DNA of 64,000 bases from Cupriavidus plantarum (GCF_905397285.1 NZ_CAJPUX010000001.1:1736001-1800000), one strand, 5' to 3'. Shown: positions 26,812-36,076, counted from the first letter of the stretch. The notes: generated from the letters alone by a model not told the origin. Program-made: numbers and translations.

Positions 26812-28437
26812 TCAGGCGGTCGGCAGCTTGTAGTCCGCGAATTGCTCGCGCAGCCTGAGCTTTTGCATCTTGCCCGTCGCGGTCAGCGGGATTTCAGTGA
26901 CGAACGCCACATCGTCGGGAATCCACCATTTGGCCACCTTGCCCTCGAAAAACTGCAGCAGCGATTCGCGCGAGACATCCATGCCCGCGCGCTTCACCAC
27001 CACGAGCAGCGGCCGCTCGTCCCATTTGGGATGCCGCACCGAAATGCACGCGGCCATATGCACCGCGGGATGCGCGGCGGCTACATTCTCGATGTCGATA
27101 GAGGAAATCCATTCGCCGCCGGACTTGATCACATCCTTGCTGCGATCGGTGATCTGCATATAGCCATCGGGGTCGATCGTCGCCACGTCGCCCGTCGGGA
27201 ACCAGCCGTCCTCATGCGCGGGTGCCTCCGCGCGGAAGTAGCGGTCGATGACCCATGGCCCGCGCACGAGCAGGTCGCCGAACGCCTTGCCGTCCCACGG
27301 CAGTTCCCTGCCGTCGCCGTCGACGATCTTCATGTCGACACCGTAGATCACGCGCCCCTGCGTCTCCAGTATCTTGTGCTGCGCGTCGTCGGACAGGTCC
27401 GCATGGCGCGCGAGCAGCTTGCACACGGTGCCCAGCGGCGACATCTCGGTCATGCCCCAGGCGTGGATCACTTCGACGCCAAGCGCCTCCAGCGCGCGGA
27501 TCATCGCGGGTGGCGCGGCCGAGCCGCCGATCACGGTGCGACGGAACGTGGAGAACTTCAGGTCGTTCGCCTGCACATGCTGCAACAGGCCAAGCCACAC
27601 CGTGGGCACGCCCGCGGAAAACGTGACGCCCTCGCGCTCGAACAGGTCGTACAGCGAGGCGCCGTCGAGCTTCGGGCCCGGCAGCACGAGCTTGGCGCCG
27701 ACCAGCGGCACGGCGTACGGCAGGCCCCACGCGTTGACGTGGAACATCGGCACGACGGGCAGGATCACGTCGCGGGCCGAGCAGCCGAGCGCATCGGGCA
27801 ACGCCGCCGCGTAGGCGTGCAGCACCGTCGATCGATGCGAATACAGCGCGCCCTTCGGGTTACCCGTGGTGCCGGACGTGTAGCAGAGGCTCGAGGCCTG
27901 GTTCTCGTCGAGTTCGGGCCAGGTGTAGCCGCCATCCCGCGCATCGAGCAGATCCTCGTAGCACAGCAGCGGCACCTTCGGGTCCGCGGGCATGTTCGCG
28001 CGATCCGCCAGCAGGATCCATCCCTTGACCTTCGGGCAATGCGCGGCCACGCCCTCGACGAGCGGCAGGAACGTGGCATCGAAGCACACGTACTGGTCCT
28101 CGGCGTGATTGATGATGTAGGCGATCTGCTCCGCGAACAGGCGCGGATTGATCATGTGGCAGACGGCGCCCATGCCGGACACGCCGTAATACAGCTCGAG
28201 GTGACGGTAGCCGTTCCACGCCAGCGTGCCGACGCGCTCGCCCTGCTGAACGCCGAGCGCGCTCAGCGCCTGCGCCAGCTTGCGCGCGCGGAGTTCGCAG
28301 TCGCGATAGGTATAGCGGTGGAGATCGCCCTCGGTCCGTCTTGAAACGATTTCAGTGGCGCCGTAGTAGCGCGCGGCGTGCTTGATGATCGAAGAAATGA
28401 GCAACGGTGCGCCCATCATTTGACCCATCAATGCCAT
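26812..28437 (-). CDS. AMP-forming acyl-CoA ligase
   Basis: 541 residues. The start ATG at 28437 is preceded by GGAG eight bases upstream. The AMP-binding signature LCYTSGTTGNPKGALYSH, the adenylate motif AWGMTEMSPLG, the GWFPTGDVATIDPDGYMQITDRSKD hinge region (split over about residues 420-445) and the C-terminal Lys of LTATGKMQKLRLRE define an ANL-family ligase of the medium/long-chain fatty-acid type. It activates a carboxylic acid to its CoA ester using ATP. As first gene of the operon with the ABC importer, it probably activates the imported substrate. Confidence 0.93.
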   Translation of the reverse strand: MALMGQMMGAPLLISSIIKHAARYYGATEIVSRRTEGDLHRYTYRDCELRARKLAQALSALGVQQGERVGTLAWNGYRHLELYYGVSGMGAVCHMINPRLFAEQIAYIINHAEDQYVCFDATFLPLVEGVAAHCPKVKGWILLADRANMPADPKVPLLCYEDLLDARDGGYTWPELDENQASSLCYTSGTTGNPKGALYSHRSTVLHAYAAALPDALGCSARDVILPVVPMFHVNAWGLPYAVPLVGAKLVLPGPKLDGASLYDLFEREGVTFSAGVPTVWLGLLQHVQANDLKFSTFRRTVIGGSAAPPAMIRALEALGVEVIHAWGMTEMSPLGTVCKLLARHADLSDDAQHKILETQGRVIYGVDMKIVDGDGRELPWDGKAFGDLLVRGPWVIDRYFRAEAPAHEDGWFPTGDVATIDPDGYMQITDRSKDVIKSGGEWISSIDIENVAAAHPAVHMAACISVRHPKWDERPLLVVVKRAGMDVSRESLLQFFEGKVAKWWIPDDVAFVTEIPLTATGKMQKLRLREQFADYKLPTA

Positions 28438-28486
28438 ATGGTCGTCTCCATGGTCTCCAGCATTTTTCTGGCTCGGCCTCGAAAAC

Positions 28487-28498
28487 GAACAATCGTGC
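28487..28498. promoter_or_regulatory. Operator candidate GAACAATCGTGC before the acyl-CoA ligase
   Basis: Fifty bases upstream of the ligase start, GAAC-AAT-CGTGC followed by TAATTTT matches the site at the beta-oxidation promoter (GAACGACCGTGC followed by TATTTT) at 10 of the 12 dyad positions. The region also serves the divergent selO gene, so either gene could be controlled. Confidence 0.45.
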
Positions 28499-28564
28499 TA
28501 ATTTTGGGCCGAGTCTCGCAAAACCGGTGCACGTACAATACTGGTTGTCATATGCCGTCTCAAC

Positions 28565-30199
28565 ATGTCGTTTTCCCTAGCACGAGACCGCATCGCCAAC
28601 GGACGCCCCCTCCTCATGCCCTCAGACAGAGATACCCCCAGCGATCCCCGCGCCGCCGCATTGCCACGCATCCCGTTCGCGGTGCCGTTCACCACGGCGC
28701 CGGGCTTCGCGGCGCTCGGCGAGCGGTTCTTCACGCGGCTGCCGCCGACCCCGCTGCCTTCGCCCTACCTCGTGAGCGTGGCGCCGGCGGCCGCGGCCCT
28801 GCTCGGTTGGGAGGGCGATGCCATCGGCGCGGCGGCGCATGAACAGCCCTTCATAGACACGTTCGGCGGCTGCGCGGTGCCCGACTGGGCGGACCCGCTC
28901 GCCACCGTGTATTCGGGGCATCAGTTCGGCGTCTGGGCGGGCCAGCTCGGCGATGGCCGCGCGATCCGCCTCGCGGAAGCGCTGACGCCGAACGGCCCGT
29001 GGGAGATCCAGCTCAAGGGCGGCGGCCTGACGCCCTACTCGCGCATGGCCGATGGCCGCGCGGTGCTGCGCTCGTCGATCCGCGAATATCTGTGCTCGGA
29101 AGCGATGGCCGCCCTCGGCGTGCCCACCACGCGCGCGCTGTCGATCGTCGGTTCCGACGCGCCCGTGCGGCGGGAAACGATGGAGACCGCGGCGGTGGTC
29201 ACGCGCATCGCGCCGAGCTTCATCCGCTTCGGGCATTTCGAACACTTTGCCGCGCGCGAGGATCACGACGCGCTGCGCCGCCTCGCGGACTTCGTGATCG
29301 ATCGCTTCTATCCCGAATGCCGCGATGCCGGCGGCAATCCGTATCACGCGCTGCTGCGCGAGGTCTCGCTGCGCACGGCCGACCTGATGGCGCATTGGCA
29401 GGCCGTCGGCTTCTGTCACGGCGTGATGAATACCGACAACATGTCGATTCTCGGCCTGACCATCGACTACGGTCCGTTCGGCTTCCTCGATGCGTTCAAC
29501 GCGAACCATATCTGCAACCACTCCGATCAGCAGGGCCGCTATGCGTACAGCCAGCAGCCGCAGATCGGCTTCTGGAACCTGCATTGCCTGGCGCAGGCGC
29601 TGCTGCCGTTGTGGCGCGAGGCGGCCGGCGACAGCGAGGACGAACGGAGCGCGGCCAACGATGCGGCGGCCGAGTTCGCGCGCGAGGCGCTCGACCCGTA
29701 CCGCGACCGCTACGCCTCGGCGTTTTTCAGGCACTATCGCGCCAAGCTCGGCTTGCGGTCGGCGGACGATGGCGACGAGGCGCTGCTGACCGGGCTGTTC
29801 CGCCTGCTCCATGCCCAGCGCGTGGACTACACCTTGTTCTGGCGCAACCTCGCCCGCATATCGGCGAAGGATGCCGCCGCGGACGCGCCGGTGCGGGACC
29901 TGTTCCTCGATCGCGCGGCCTGGGATGCCTGGGGCGCCGAGTACCGCGCGCGGCTGCAGAAGGAGCAGTCGGACGATGTGGCGCGGGCTGTGGCCATGAA
30001 CGCGGTGAACCCGAAGTACGTGCTGCGCAACCATCTGGCGGAAACCGCCATCCGCGCCGCGCGTGACAAGGACTTCAGCGAAGTGAACCGTCTGCTCGCC
30101 GTGCTGTCCCATCCGTTCGACGAACAGCCGGAGGCGGAGCACTATGCCGCGCTCCCGCCCGACTGGGCGTCCGGGCTGGAAGTCAGCTGCTCGTCATGA
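28565..30199 (+). CDS. selO: Protein adenylyltransferase SelO (YdiU family)
   Basis: 544 residues; an internal ATG at 28616 is an alternative start, and neither has a clear Shine-Dalgarno. [53 protein letters not shown] and [11 protein letters not shown] are the conserved pseudokinase-like motifs. SelO transfers AMP to proteins and is linked to redox stress. The protein ends in CSS, the bacterial counterpart of the selenocysteine-Ser-Ser ending of eukaryotic SelO. MsrB is encoded next, a fitting redox neighbour. Confidence 0.95.
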   Translation: MSFSLARDRIANGRPLLMPSDRDTPSDPRAAALPRIPFAVPFTTAPGFAALGERFFTRLPPTPLPSPYLVSVAPAAAALLGWEGDAIGAAAHEQPFIDTFGGCAVPDWADPLATVYSGHQFGVWAGQLGDGRAIRLAEALTPNGPWEIQLKGGGLTPYSRMADGRAVLRSSIREYLCSEAMAALGVPTTRALSIVGSDAPVRRETMETAAVVTRIAPSFIRFGHFEHFAAREDHDALRRLADFVIDRFYPECRDAGGNPYHALLREVSLRTADLMAHWQAVGFCHGVMNTDNMSILGLTIDYGPFGFLDAFNANHICNHSDQQGRYAYSQQPQIGFWNLHCLAQALLPLWREAAGDSEDERSAANDAAAEFAREALDPYRDRYASAFFRHYRAKLGLRSADDGDEALLTGLFRLLHAQRVDYTLFWRNLARISAKDAAADAPVRDLFLDRAAWDAWGAEYRARLQKEQSDDVARAVAMNAVNPKYVLRNHLAETAIRAARDKDFSEVNRLLAVLSHPFDEQPEAEHYAALPPDWASGLEVSCSS

Positions 30200-30200
30200 T

Positions 30201-30230
30201 GCAAGGCGGCAACATGCAAGGCGGCAACAT
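30201..30230. repeat. Two tandem 15-bp units between selO and msrB
   Basis: GCAAGGCGGCAACAT occurs twice in direct succession (30201-30215 and 30216-30230), immediately after the selO stop codon. It is too short to form a stable hairpin and probably reflects slippage. Confidence 0.9.
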
Positions 30231-30303
30231 GTAAGGTAAAAACCTTGGGCACGACCAACGATCGTGCACCGGCTTTCGTGCACGACCTGAAAGGGAAACC
30301 AGA

Positions 30304-30720
30304 ATGACCACCAAGAAAACCGACGCCGAGTGGCGCGAGCAACTCTCCGACATCGAATACCGCGTGGCGCGCGAATCGGCCACCGAGCGCCCGTTCACGG
30401 GCCGCTACTGGGACCACTGGGACCAGGGCATCTATCACTGCGTCGGCTGCGGCACCCCGCTGTTCGAGTCGGGCACGAAATTCGACGCGGGCTGCGGCTG
30501 GCCGAGCTATTTCAAACCCATCAACGGCGAGGTCATCGAGGAACATACCGACCACAGCCACGGCATGACGCGGGTGGAGGTGCGGTGCAAGGAATGCGGC
30601 AGCCATCTGGGTCACGTATTCGAGGATGGCCCCGCCCCGACCGGCCTGCGCTATTGCATCAACTCGGCTGCGCTAAAATTCGACGATCGCGATCCGGCCG
30701 ACCGGCCTCCTGAAGCATGA
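30304..30720 (+). CDS. msrB: Peptide-methionine (R)-S-oxide reductase MsrB
   Basis: 138 residues. Zinc ligands are C46/C49 (CVGC) and C95/C98 (CKEC); the catalytic Cys is C118 in [19 protein letters not shown] and [10 protein letters not shown] are conserved family motifs. It repairs oxidised methionine in proteins. The last four bases overlap the start of yciB (ATGA). The region 30200-30303 upstream holds a short duplication but no clear promoter. Confidence 0.97.
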   Translation: MTTKKTDAEWREQLSDIEYRVARESATERPFTGRYWDHWDQGIYHCVGCGTPLFESGTKFDAGCGWPSYFKPINGEVIEEHTDHSHGMTRVEVRCKECGSHLGHVFEDGPAPTGLRYCINSAALKFDDRDPADRPPEA

Positions 30721-31283
30721 AATTTCTCTTCGACCTGTTTCCGGTCATCCTCTTCTTCGTTGCCTTCAAGCTGTTCGGCATCTATCCGGCGACCGGCGTG
30801 GCGATTGCCGCGACGGTCGCGCAGATCGCGTGGGTGCGCTTCCGGCACGGCAAGGTGGAGCCGATGCAGTGGATCAGCCTGCTGATCATCGTCGTGTTCG
30901 GCGGCGCCACGATCCTGCTGCACAACGAGACGTTCATCAAGTGGAAGCCGACCGTGCTGTACTGGCTGTTTGCGGTCACGCTCGTGGCGTCGGTCGTCGG
31001 CTGGCGCAAGAACCTCGTGCGCGCCATGATGGAAAAGCAGGTCACGCTGCCGGACCCGGTGTGGGGCCGCCTGAACCTCGCCTGGGCCGGTTTCTTCGCG
31101 GCGATGGGCGTGCTCAACCTGTACGTGGCCTATTCGTTCGATACCGACACGTGGGTGAACTTCAAGCTGTTCGGCAGCATGGGGCTGATGGTCGTGTTCA
31201 TCGTCGGACAGAGCATCTGGCTGTCGCGCCATATGCACGACGCCCCGGCCGGTGACGGCGCGGCGGAAAAGAGGATCGACTGA
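30717..31283 (+). CDS. yciB: Septation protein A / YciB inner-membrane protein
   Basis: 188 residues with five to six hydrophobic helices. [26 protein letters not shown] and the later [23 protein letters not shown] (about residues 117-140) are typical of YciB (IspA/IspZ), an inner-membrane protein involved in envelope integrity and division. It is coupled to msrB (4-base overlap) and to the BolA gene (1-base overlap). Confidence 0.96.
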   Translation: MKFLFDLFPVILFFVAFKLFGIYPATGVAIAATVAQIAWVRFRHGKVEPMQWISLLIIVVFGGATILLHNETFIKWKPTVLYWLFAVTLVASVVGWRKNLVRAMMEKQVTLPDPVWGRLNLAWAGFFAAMGVLNLYVAYSFDTDTWVNFKLFGSMGLMVVFIVGQSIWLSRHMHDAPAGDGAAEKRID

Positions 31284-31561
31284 TGGCCGCCGATCCCGCC
31301 CACATCGACGCGCTGCTGCGCGAGGCGCTCGCGCCCACACACCTGACCGTCCGGGACGACAGCGCGGCCCATGCCGGCCATGCCGGCGCGGCCTCCGGCG
31401 GCGGTCACTACGACGTGACGATTGTCAGCGATCAATTCGCCGGCAAGACGCGCGTGACCCGTCACCGCATGGTGTATGATGCGCTGCGCAGCTTGTTCCC
31501 CGCCCAGATTCACGCTCTGGCGGTCAGTGCATACACCGACGAAGAATATCAATCCCGCTAG
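31283..31561 (+). CDS. BolA-family protein
   Basis: 92 residues. The BolA fold shows in HYDVTIVSDQFAGKTRVTRHRMVYDAL and the LFPAQIHALAVSAYT ending. BolA proteins act with monothiol glutaredoxins in iron-sulfur handling or as regulators. An Ala/Gly/His-rich insert (AAHAGHAGAASGGG) precedes the core. Start and stop are tightly packed between yciB and the parvulin gene. Confidence 0.93.
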   Translation: MAADPAHIDALLREALAPTHLTVRDDSAAHAGHAGAASGGGHYDVTIVSDQFAGKTRVTRHRMVYDALRSLFPAQIHALAVSAYTDEEYQSR

Positions 31562-31567
31562 ATTTCC

Positions 31568-32362
31568 ATGAAGATCACCGTCCTTTCGTTCAGCCTGGCC
31601 GCTGTGCTCGCGGCTGGCTGCCTGCCCGCTTTTGCCCAGAATGCCGCCGTCGTGAATGGCAAGCCCATCCCTTCGGCCAAGCTGGACAAGCTGATCGCCG
31701 GTACCGGCCAGCCCGCGAGCCCCGAGCTGCGGGACCGCGCCCGCACGATGCTGATCGACCGCGAACTGCTGCTGCAGGAAGCCAACAAGCGTGGCATCAC
31801 TCAGCGCGACGATGTGCAGGAACAGCTGGAACAGGCGCGTCTGAACGTGCTGGCCGGCGCGGTGTTCGAGGACTACGTCAAGACCCACGGCGCCAATGAC
31901 GACGAACTGCGCAAGCAGTACGACAAGATCAAGGCGCAGTTCGGCAACGGCAAGGAATACCATGCCCGCCACATCCTCGTGGAGAAGGAAGCCGACGCCA
32001 AGGCGATCATCGCCAAGATCAAGGGCGGCGCCAAGTTCGAGGACATGGCCAAGGCCTCGTCGAAGGACACCGGCTCCGCGGCCAATGGCGGCGATCTGGA
32101 CTGGGCCAACAGCGGTAGCTACGTGCCCGAGTTCTCGGCGGCCATGACGGGTCTGAAGAAGGGCCAGATGACCGACACGCCGGTGAAGACGCAATTCGGC
32201 TGGCACATCATCGAACTGGTCGATGTGCGGGACCAGAAGATTCCGTCGTTCGAGGAAGTGAAGCCGCAGCTGCAGCAAATGCTGATGGGCGACCAGGCAT
32301 GGCAGCGCGAGCAGTTCCAGGCCATGATGAAATCGCTGAAGGACAAGGCGAAGATTCAGTAA
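31568..32362 (+). CDS. Periplasmic parvulin-type peptidyl-prolyl isomerase (PpiC/SurA-like)
   Basis: 264 residues. A Sec signal ends PAFAQ. A SurA-like N-terminal helical region (INGKxIP-type start, RDRARTMLIDRELLLQEANKRG) precedes a parvulin domain from about 130 to 230: ARHILVEKEADAKAIIAKI, DTGSAANGGDLDWA and TQFGWHIIELVDVR. It catalyses proline isomerisation and chaperones outer-membrane proteins. A strong terminator follows, ending the selO/msrB-to-parvulin group. Confidence 0.95.
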   Translation: MKITVLSFSLAAVLAAGCLPAFAQNAAVVNGKPIPSAKLDKLIAGTGQPASPELRDRARTMLIDRELLLQEANKRGITQRDDVQEQLEQARLNVLAGAVFEDYVKTHGANDDELRKQYDKIKAQFGNGKEYHARHILVEKEADAKAIIAKIKGGAKFEDMAKASSKDTGSAANGGDLDWANSGSYVPEFSAAMTGLKKGQMTDTPVKTQFGWHIIELVDVRDQKIPSFEEVKPQLQQMLMGDQAWQREQFQAMMKSLKDKAKIQ

Positions 32363-32392
32363 GGCCGATGCGCCCCGGCGCAATGCGAAAAC

Positions 32393-32418
32393 AAGGCACC
32401 TTCGGGTGCCTTTTTTAT
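32393..32418 (+). terminator. Rho-independent terminator after the parvulin gene
   Basis: An 8-bp stem AAGGCACC/GGTGCCTT with a TTCG tetraloop is followed by TTTTATTTT. It lies 31 bases after the stop codon. Confidence 0.95.
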
Positions 32419-32516
32419 TTTGCGCGCCATGAGGGGTAGCGCACATAGCGCGGTGACGAATGCCGCGCTGCAACGGTAAGATCGTCTCGCACCTTAGACG
32501 ACCGGGATCTGACAAG

Positions 32517-32840
32517 ATGGCGGCGGCAAGCGACTACTGGCACATGTGGCATCTCTACTCGCGCGGCGTGATCTACTGCGCGCTGGGCATGCCCAACGTC
32601 GAATGCACCGGCATGCGCTGGCGCGATCTGCAATCGTACCTGCCCGTCCGAGACCGCTACGCGCAGACCAAAATGCTGCAGACCACCATCGCCTTCATGG
32701 AGATCCGGGGCGAGATCAAGGTGCCTGTCGAGTCCGATCGCATGCGTCTGCTGTACTCGAAGTTCCTGCCGTGGAGCGCACAGTTCCAGGTGTCGGCATC
32801 CCCCTCATACGCACCCGCCGCTGTCGCCGAGACGGTCTGA
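32517..32840 (+). CDS. Hypothetical protein, 107 residues
   Basis: Start taken at the ATG at 32517; an earlier ATG at 32460 adds 19 residues that look non-coding. The product is soluble, with an aromatic-rich N terminus (SDYWHMWHLYSRGVIYC) and no signal or known domain. Codon use is similar to its neighbours. It follows a strong terminator, so it must have its own promoter. I do not recognise the family. Confidence 0.5.
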   Translation: MAAASDYWHMWHLYSRGVIYCALGMPNVECTGMRWRDLQSYLPVRDRYAQTKMLQTTIAFMEIRGEIKVPVESDRMRLLYSKFLPWSAQFQVSASPSYAPAAVAETV

Positions 32841-32894
32841 CATTCCCCCGCCCCCTCATTGCCGCTCAGGGATTGCCCTGATGCGGCTGCCTTG

Positions 32895-32926
32895 TTGTTG
32901 ACAATCCAAATCCCGTGACCTACAAC
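32895..32926 (+). promoter_or_regulatory. Promoter of the NCS1 transporter with GntR-type operator
   Basis: TTGACA (32898-32903) and TACAAC (32921-32926) are spaced by 17 bases. The -35 box is embedded in TTGT-TG-ACAA (32895-32904), a perfect palindrome of the TTGTNNACAA type bound by many FadR/VanR-like GntR repressors. Confidence 0.65.
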
Positions 32927-32949
32927 TTCGTTCACACATAAGAACAATT

Positions 32950-32959
32950 TTGTAGACAA
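32950..32959. promoter_or_regulatory. Second GntR-type operator, TTGT-AG-ACAA
   Basis: A second perfect TTGTNNACAA palindrome, 55 bases downstream of the first, lies in the leader of the NCS1 transporter just before its ribosome site (GGAG near 32964). Two sites on either side of the start of transcription suit repression by a dimeric regulator such as the GntR protein encoded at 35268. Confidence 0.6.
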
Positions 32960-32975
32960 TTTTGGAGACAACACC

Positions 32976-34469
32976 ATGCAAGCGACCGCGCCAACGAGCG
33001 TCGAGCCCCTCGCCGGGCAGCATCCCGAGAGCCATGCGCTGATCAAGCCGGGTTACGACGAGCGGCTCACCAACGAGGATCTGGCGCCGCTGCGCAAGCA
33101 GACCTGGGGCACCTACAACATCTTCGCGTTCTGGATGTCGGACGTGCATAGCGTCGGTGGCTACATCACCGCGGGCAGTCTTTTCGCGCTGGGCCTGTCG
33201 AGCTGGCAGGTGCTCGTGTCGCTGCTGGTCGGCATCCTGATCGTGCAGTTCTTCTGCAACCTCGTGGCCAAGCCGAGCCAGGTCACGGGTGTGCCCTACC
33301 CCGTCATCTGCCGCGCGTCGTTCGGCGTGCTCGGCGCCAATATCCCCGCCATCATCCGCGGCCTGATCGCCGTGGCGTGGTACGGCATCCAGACCTATCT
33401 CGCCTCCAGCGCGTTCCTTATTCTCGCGCTGCATTTCATGCCGTCGCTGGCGCCGTATGCCGATGTGAAGCAGCACGGCTTCGCGGGCCTCTCGACGCTG
33501 GGCTGGTGCGCGTTCATGACGCTGTGGGTGCTGCAGGCGCTGGTGTTCTGGACGGGCATGGAGACCATCCGCAAGTTCATCGACTGGGCCGGCCCCGCCC
33601 TGTACGTCGTGATGATCGCGCTCGCCATCTGGCTGGTGTCCAAGGCGGGATGGGAAAACGTCAACTTCACGCTGAGCTTCCTCAAGTATCAGGGCTGGGA
33701 TGCGGTGCCCGTGATGCTTTCCGCGATCGCGCTCGTGGTCTCGTACTTCTCCGGCCCGATGCTGAACTTCGGCGACTTCTCGCGCTATGCAAAGGATTTC
33801 CGCTCCGTGCGCCGCGGCAACTTCTGGGGCCTGCCGATCAACTTCCTCGGGTTCTCGCTGCTGACCGTGATCACGACCTCGGCCACGCTGCCCGTCTTCG
33901 GCAAGCTGATTACCGACCCGGTGGAAACCGTGAGCCATATCGACAGCACGTTCGCGATGCTGCTCGGCGCGTTCACGTTCATGACGGCCACCATCGGCAT
34001 CAATATCGTCGCCAACTTCGTGTCGCCGGCCTTCGACTTCTCGAACGTCTCCCCCAAACACATCAGCTGGCGCACGGGCGGCATGATCGCCGCGGTGGCC
34101 TCGATCTTCATCACGCCGTGGAACCTGTACAACCACCCGACGATGATCCACTACACGCTGGACGTGCTCGGTGCCTTTATCGGGCCGCTGTTCGGCATCC
34201 TCATCGCCGACTACTACCTCGTCCGCCGGCAGCATGTAAAGGTGGACGACCTGTACACGCTGCGCCCCACGGGCACGTACTGGTACAGCAAGGGCTACAA
34301 CCCGGCCGCCGTGGCCACGATGATTCCCGCCGCGATCATCCCGATTCTCTGCGTGATCGTGCCGGCCTGGCAGGGTCTCGCCAACTACAGCTGGTTCGTC
34401 GGCATGGGTATTGCACTGGTGCTGTACCGCGCGCTCGCGCCGCGCATGATGCGTGCCCACCTCGCCTGA
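32976..34469 (+). CDS. NCS1-family nucleobase/hydantoin:cation symporter
   Basis: 497 residues with about 12 membrane segments. The N-terminal TWGTYNIFAFWMSDVHSVGGY and the QVTGVPYPVICRASFGVLGANIPAIIRG region (about residues 95-125) are characteristic of NCS1 carriers for cytosine, allantoin, uracil or hydantoins. It is followed after 22 bases by an Asp/Glu/hydantoin racemase, which favours hydantoin or allantoin-type substrates. A ribosome site GGAG lies 8 bases upstream. Control by the local GntR regulator is suggested by two operators. Confidence 0.93.
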   Translation: MQATAPTSVEPLAGQHPESHALIKPGYDERLTNEDLAPLRKQTWGTYNIFAFWMSDVHSVGGYITAGSLFALGLSSWQVLVSLLVGILIVQFFCNLVAKPSQVTGVPYPVICRASFGVLGANIPAIIRGLIAVAWYGIQTYLASSAFLILALHFMPSLAPYADVKQHGFAGLSTLGWCAFMTLWVLQALVFWTGMETIRKFIDWAGPALYVVMIALAIWLVSKAGWENVNFTLSFLKYQGWDAVPVMLSAIALVVSYFSGPMLNFGDFSRYAKDFRSVRRGNFWGLPINFLGFSLLTVITTSATLPVFGKLITDPVETVSHIDSTFAMLLGAFTFMTATIGINIVANFVSPAFDFSNVSPKHISWRTGGMIAAVASIFITPWNLYNHPTMIHYTLDVLGAFIGPLFGILIADYYLVRRQHVKVDDLYTLRPTGTYWYSKGYNPAAVATMIPAAIIPILCVIVPAWQGLANYSWFVGMGIALVLYRALAPRMMRAHLA

Positions 34470-34491
34470 TTCTCTCCTCCGTGAACACACC

Positions 34492-35226
34492 ATGAAGCTC
34501 AAGATCATCAACCCCAACACCACGCAGAGCATGACCGACAAGATCGGCGAGTGCGCCCGCGCGGTGGCGGGCGCCGACACCCGCATCGTGGCCGTAAGCC
34601 CGCGTATGGGCCCCGCCTCGATCGAAAGCCATTATGACGAGGCGCTCAGTGTGCCGGGCCTGCTCGAGGAGATCCGGCTGGGGGAGCAGGACCATGTCGA
34701 TGGCTACGTCATCGCGTGCTTCGGGGACCCTGGCCTCTACGCGGCGCGCGAACTGGCGCGCGGTCCGGTGATCGGCATCGCCGAGGCCGCGATGCACGCG
34801 GCCAGCATGCTCGGCACCGGCTTCAGCGTAGTGACCACGCTCGCGCGTACCTGCAACATGGCGTGGCACCTCGCGGAGCGCTATGGCATGGAACGCTTCT
34901 GCCGCAACGTGCGCGCGAGCGACCTGCCCGTGCTCGACCTCGAGAAACCGGGTTCGGACGCGCGCCGCATCATCACCGACGAGTGCCGTCGCGCGCTGGC
35001 GGAGGATCGCAGCGACTGCATCGTGCTCGGTTGCGCGGGCATGACGGATCTGTGCGAGGAGATCGGTGATGCGCTCGGCGTGCCCGTGATCGACGGCGTC
35101 GCGAGCGCTGTCAAGATGGCGGAGGCGCTGGTGTCGCTGCGGCTGGCGACGAGCAAGCGCGGGGATTTCGCGCGGCCGCTGCCCAAGGCGTATTCGGGAC
35201 TGCTGTCCGATTACGCACTGAAATGA
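34492..35226 (+). CDS. Aspartate/glutamate/hydantoin racemase family protein
   Basis: 244 residues from the ATG at 34492. MKLKIINPNTTQSMTDKI is the typical start of HyuE-like hydantoin racemases. The two catalytic cysteines appear as IACFGDPG and VLGCAGMTDL. These enzymes interconvert D- and L-5-substituted hydantoins or act on related maleate/Asp substrates. It is cotranscribed with the NCS1 carrier. No hydantoinase or carbamoylase is in the window, so the pathway is incomplete here. Confidence 0.9.
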   Translation: MKLKIINPNTTQSMTDKIGECARAVAGADTRIVAVSPRMGPASIESHYDEALSVPGLLEEIRLGEQDHVDGYVIACFGDPGLYAARELARGPVIGIAEAAMHAASMLGTGFSVVTTLARTCNMAWHLAERYGMERFCRNVRASDLPVLDLEKPGSDARRIITDECRRALAEDRSDCIVLGCAGMTDLCEEIGDALGVPVIDGVASAVKMAEALVSLRLATSKRGDFARPLPKAYSGLLSDYALK

Positions 35227-35265
35227 GGCAGCGGATGCCTCGGGCGTAGTCACGGAGGAACATAG

Positions 35266-35275
35266 TTGTGTACGA
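35266..35275. promoter_or_regulatory. Near-match GntR operator at the regulator's own start
   Basis: TTGTGTACGA differs from TTGTNNACAA by one base and overlaps the proposed GTG start codon (35268) of the GntR gene. A site here would allow autorepression. Confidence 0.35.
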
Positions 35276-36068
35276 TACGCGGGTAAATTGTCCCCATTCC
35301 GGTGCCCGCACCGGGCCTATCGCCCCCCTCCTCCTCATGGCAACCACAGAAAGGGCAACCACAGAACGCCCCCCCGCGGACAGCGCCGCGGATGCTGAGC
35401 AGTCGATCAACGAGTCGATCTATCGCGACCTCCACACCGCGATCATGGAGCACCGGCTGCTCGCCGGCACCAAGCTCGTCGAGGAACGCTTATGCGAGGT
35501 CACGGGCGCCAGCCGCGCGCGCATCCGGCAAGTCTTCGCCCGGCTCGCCCATGAGAAGCTCGTCACGCTGATCCCGAACCGCGGCGCATTCATCTCCAGC
35601 CCGACCATCGAGGAAGCGCGGCAGGTGTTCCAGGCGCGGCGCATGGTGGAGCGAGAACTGGCCGCGCTGCTGGCCGCGGAGGCCAAACCCGCGCAGATTC
35701 GCGCGATGCGGCGCCATATCGCCGAGGAAGACGCGGCCCGCGCGCGCGGCGATCGCGCGGCGGTTATCCGCCTGTCCGGCGGGTTTCATATCGTGCTGGC
35801 CGAACTGGCCGGCAATGCAATTCTGGAAAAACTCGTGCGGGAAATGGTGTCCCTGACCTGCCTGATCATCACGCTTTACGATCGGCCGGGCGCGCCCGCC
35901 TGCCCGGAGCACGAGCACCGCGACCTGGTCGATGCCATCGAAGCGCGCGACACGGCCCGCGCGGAGGCGCTCATGGCCGATCACCTCCGCCATATCGAGG
36001 GCTCGCTGGACCTCAGCGTGCGAGAGACCGGGTCACCCGACTTCCACAGCATCTTTCATCGGGAATGA
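35268..36068 (+). CDS. GntR-family transcriptional regulator with FCD domain
   Basis: 266 residues from the GTG at 35268, chosen because GGAGGA lies 8 bases upstream; the ATG at 35337 (243 residues) lacks a ribosome site. The winged helix lies at about 45-110 (LVEERLCEVTGASRARIRQVFARL, then LVTLIPNRGAFISSP), and an FCD ligand domain follows, with conserved metal-type residues such as EDAARARGD, FHIVLAELAGN and HEHRDLVDAIEARD. It likely represses the NCS1/racemase operon just upstream in response to a pathway metabolite. Confidence 0.9.
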   Translation: MYDTRVNCPHSGARTGPIAPLLLMATTERATTERPPADSAADAEQSINESIYRDLHTAIMEHRLLAGTKLVEERLCEVTGASRARIRQVFARLAHEKLVTLIPNRGAFISSPTIEEARQVFQARRMVERELAALLAAEAKPAQIRAMRRHIAEEDAARARGDRAAVIRLSGGFHIVLAELAGNAILEKLVREMVSLTCLIITLYDRPGAPACPEHEHRDLVDAIEARDTARAEALMADHLRHIEGSLDLSVRETGSPDFHSIFHRE

Positions 36069-36076
36069 CAGGCCAC

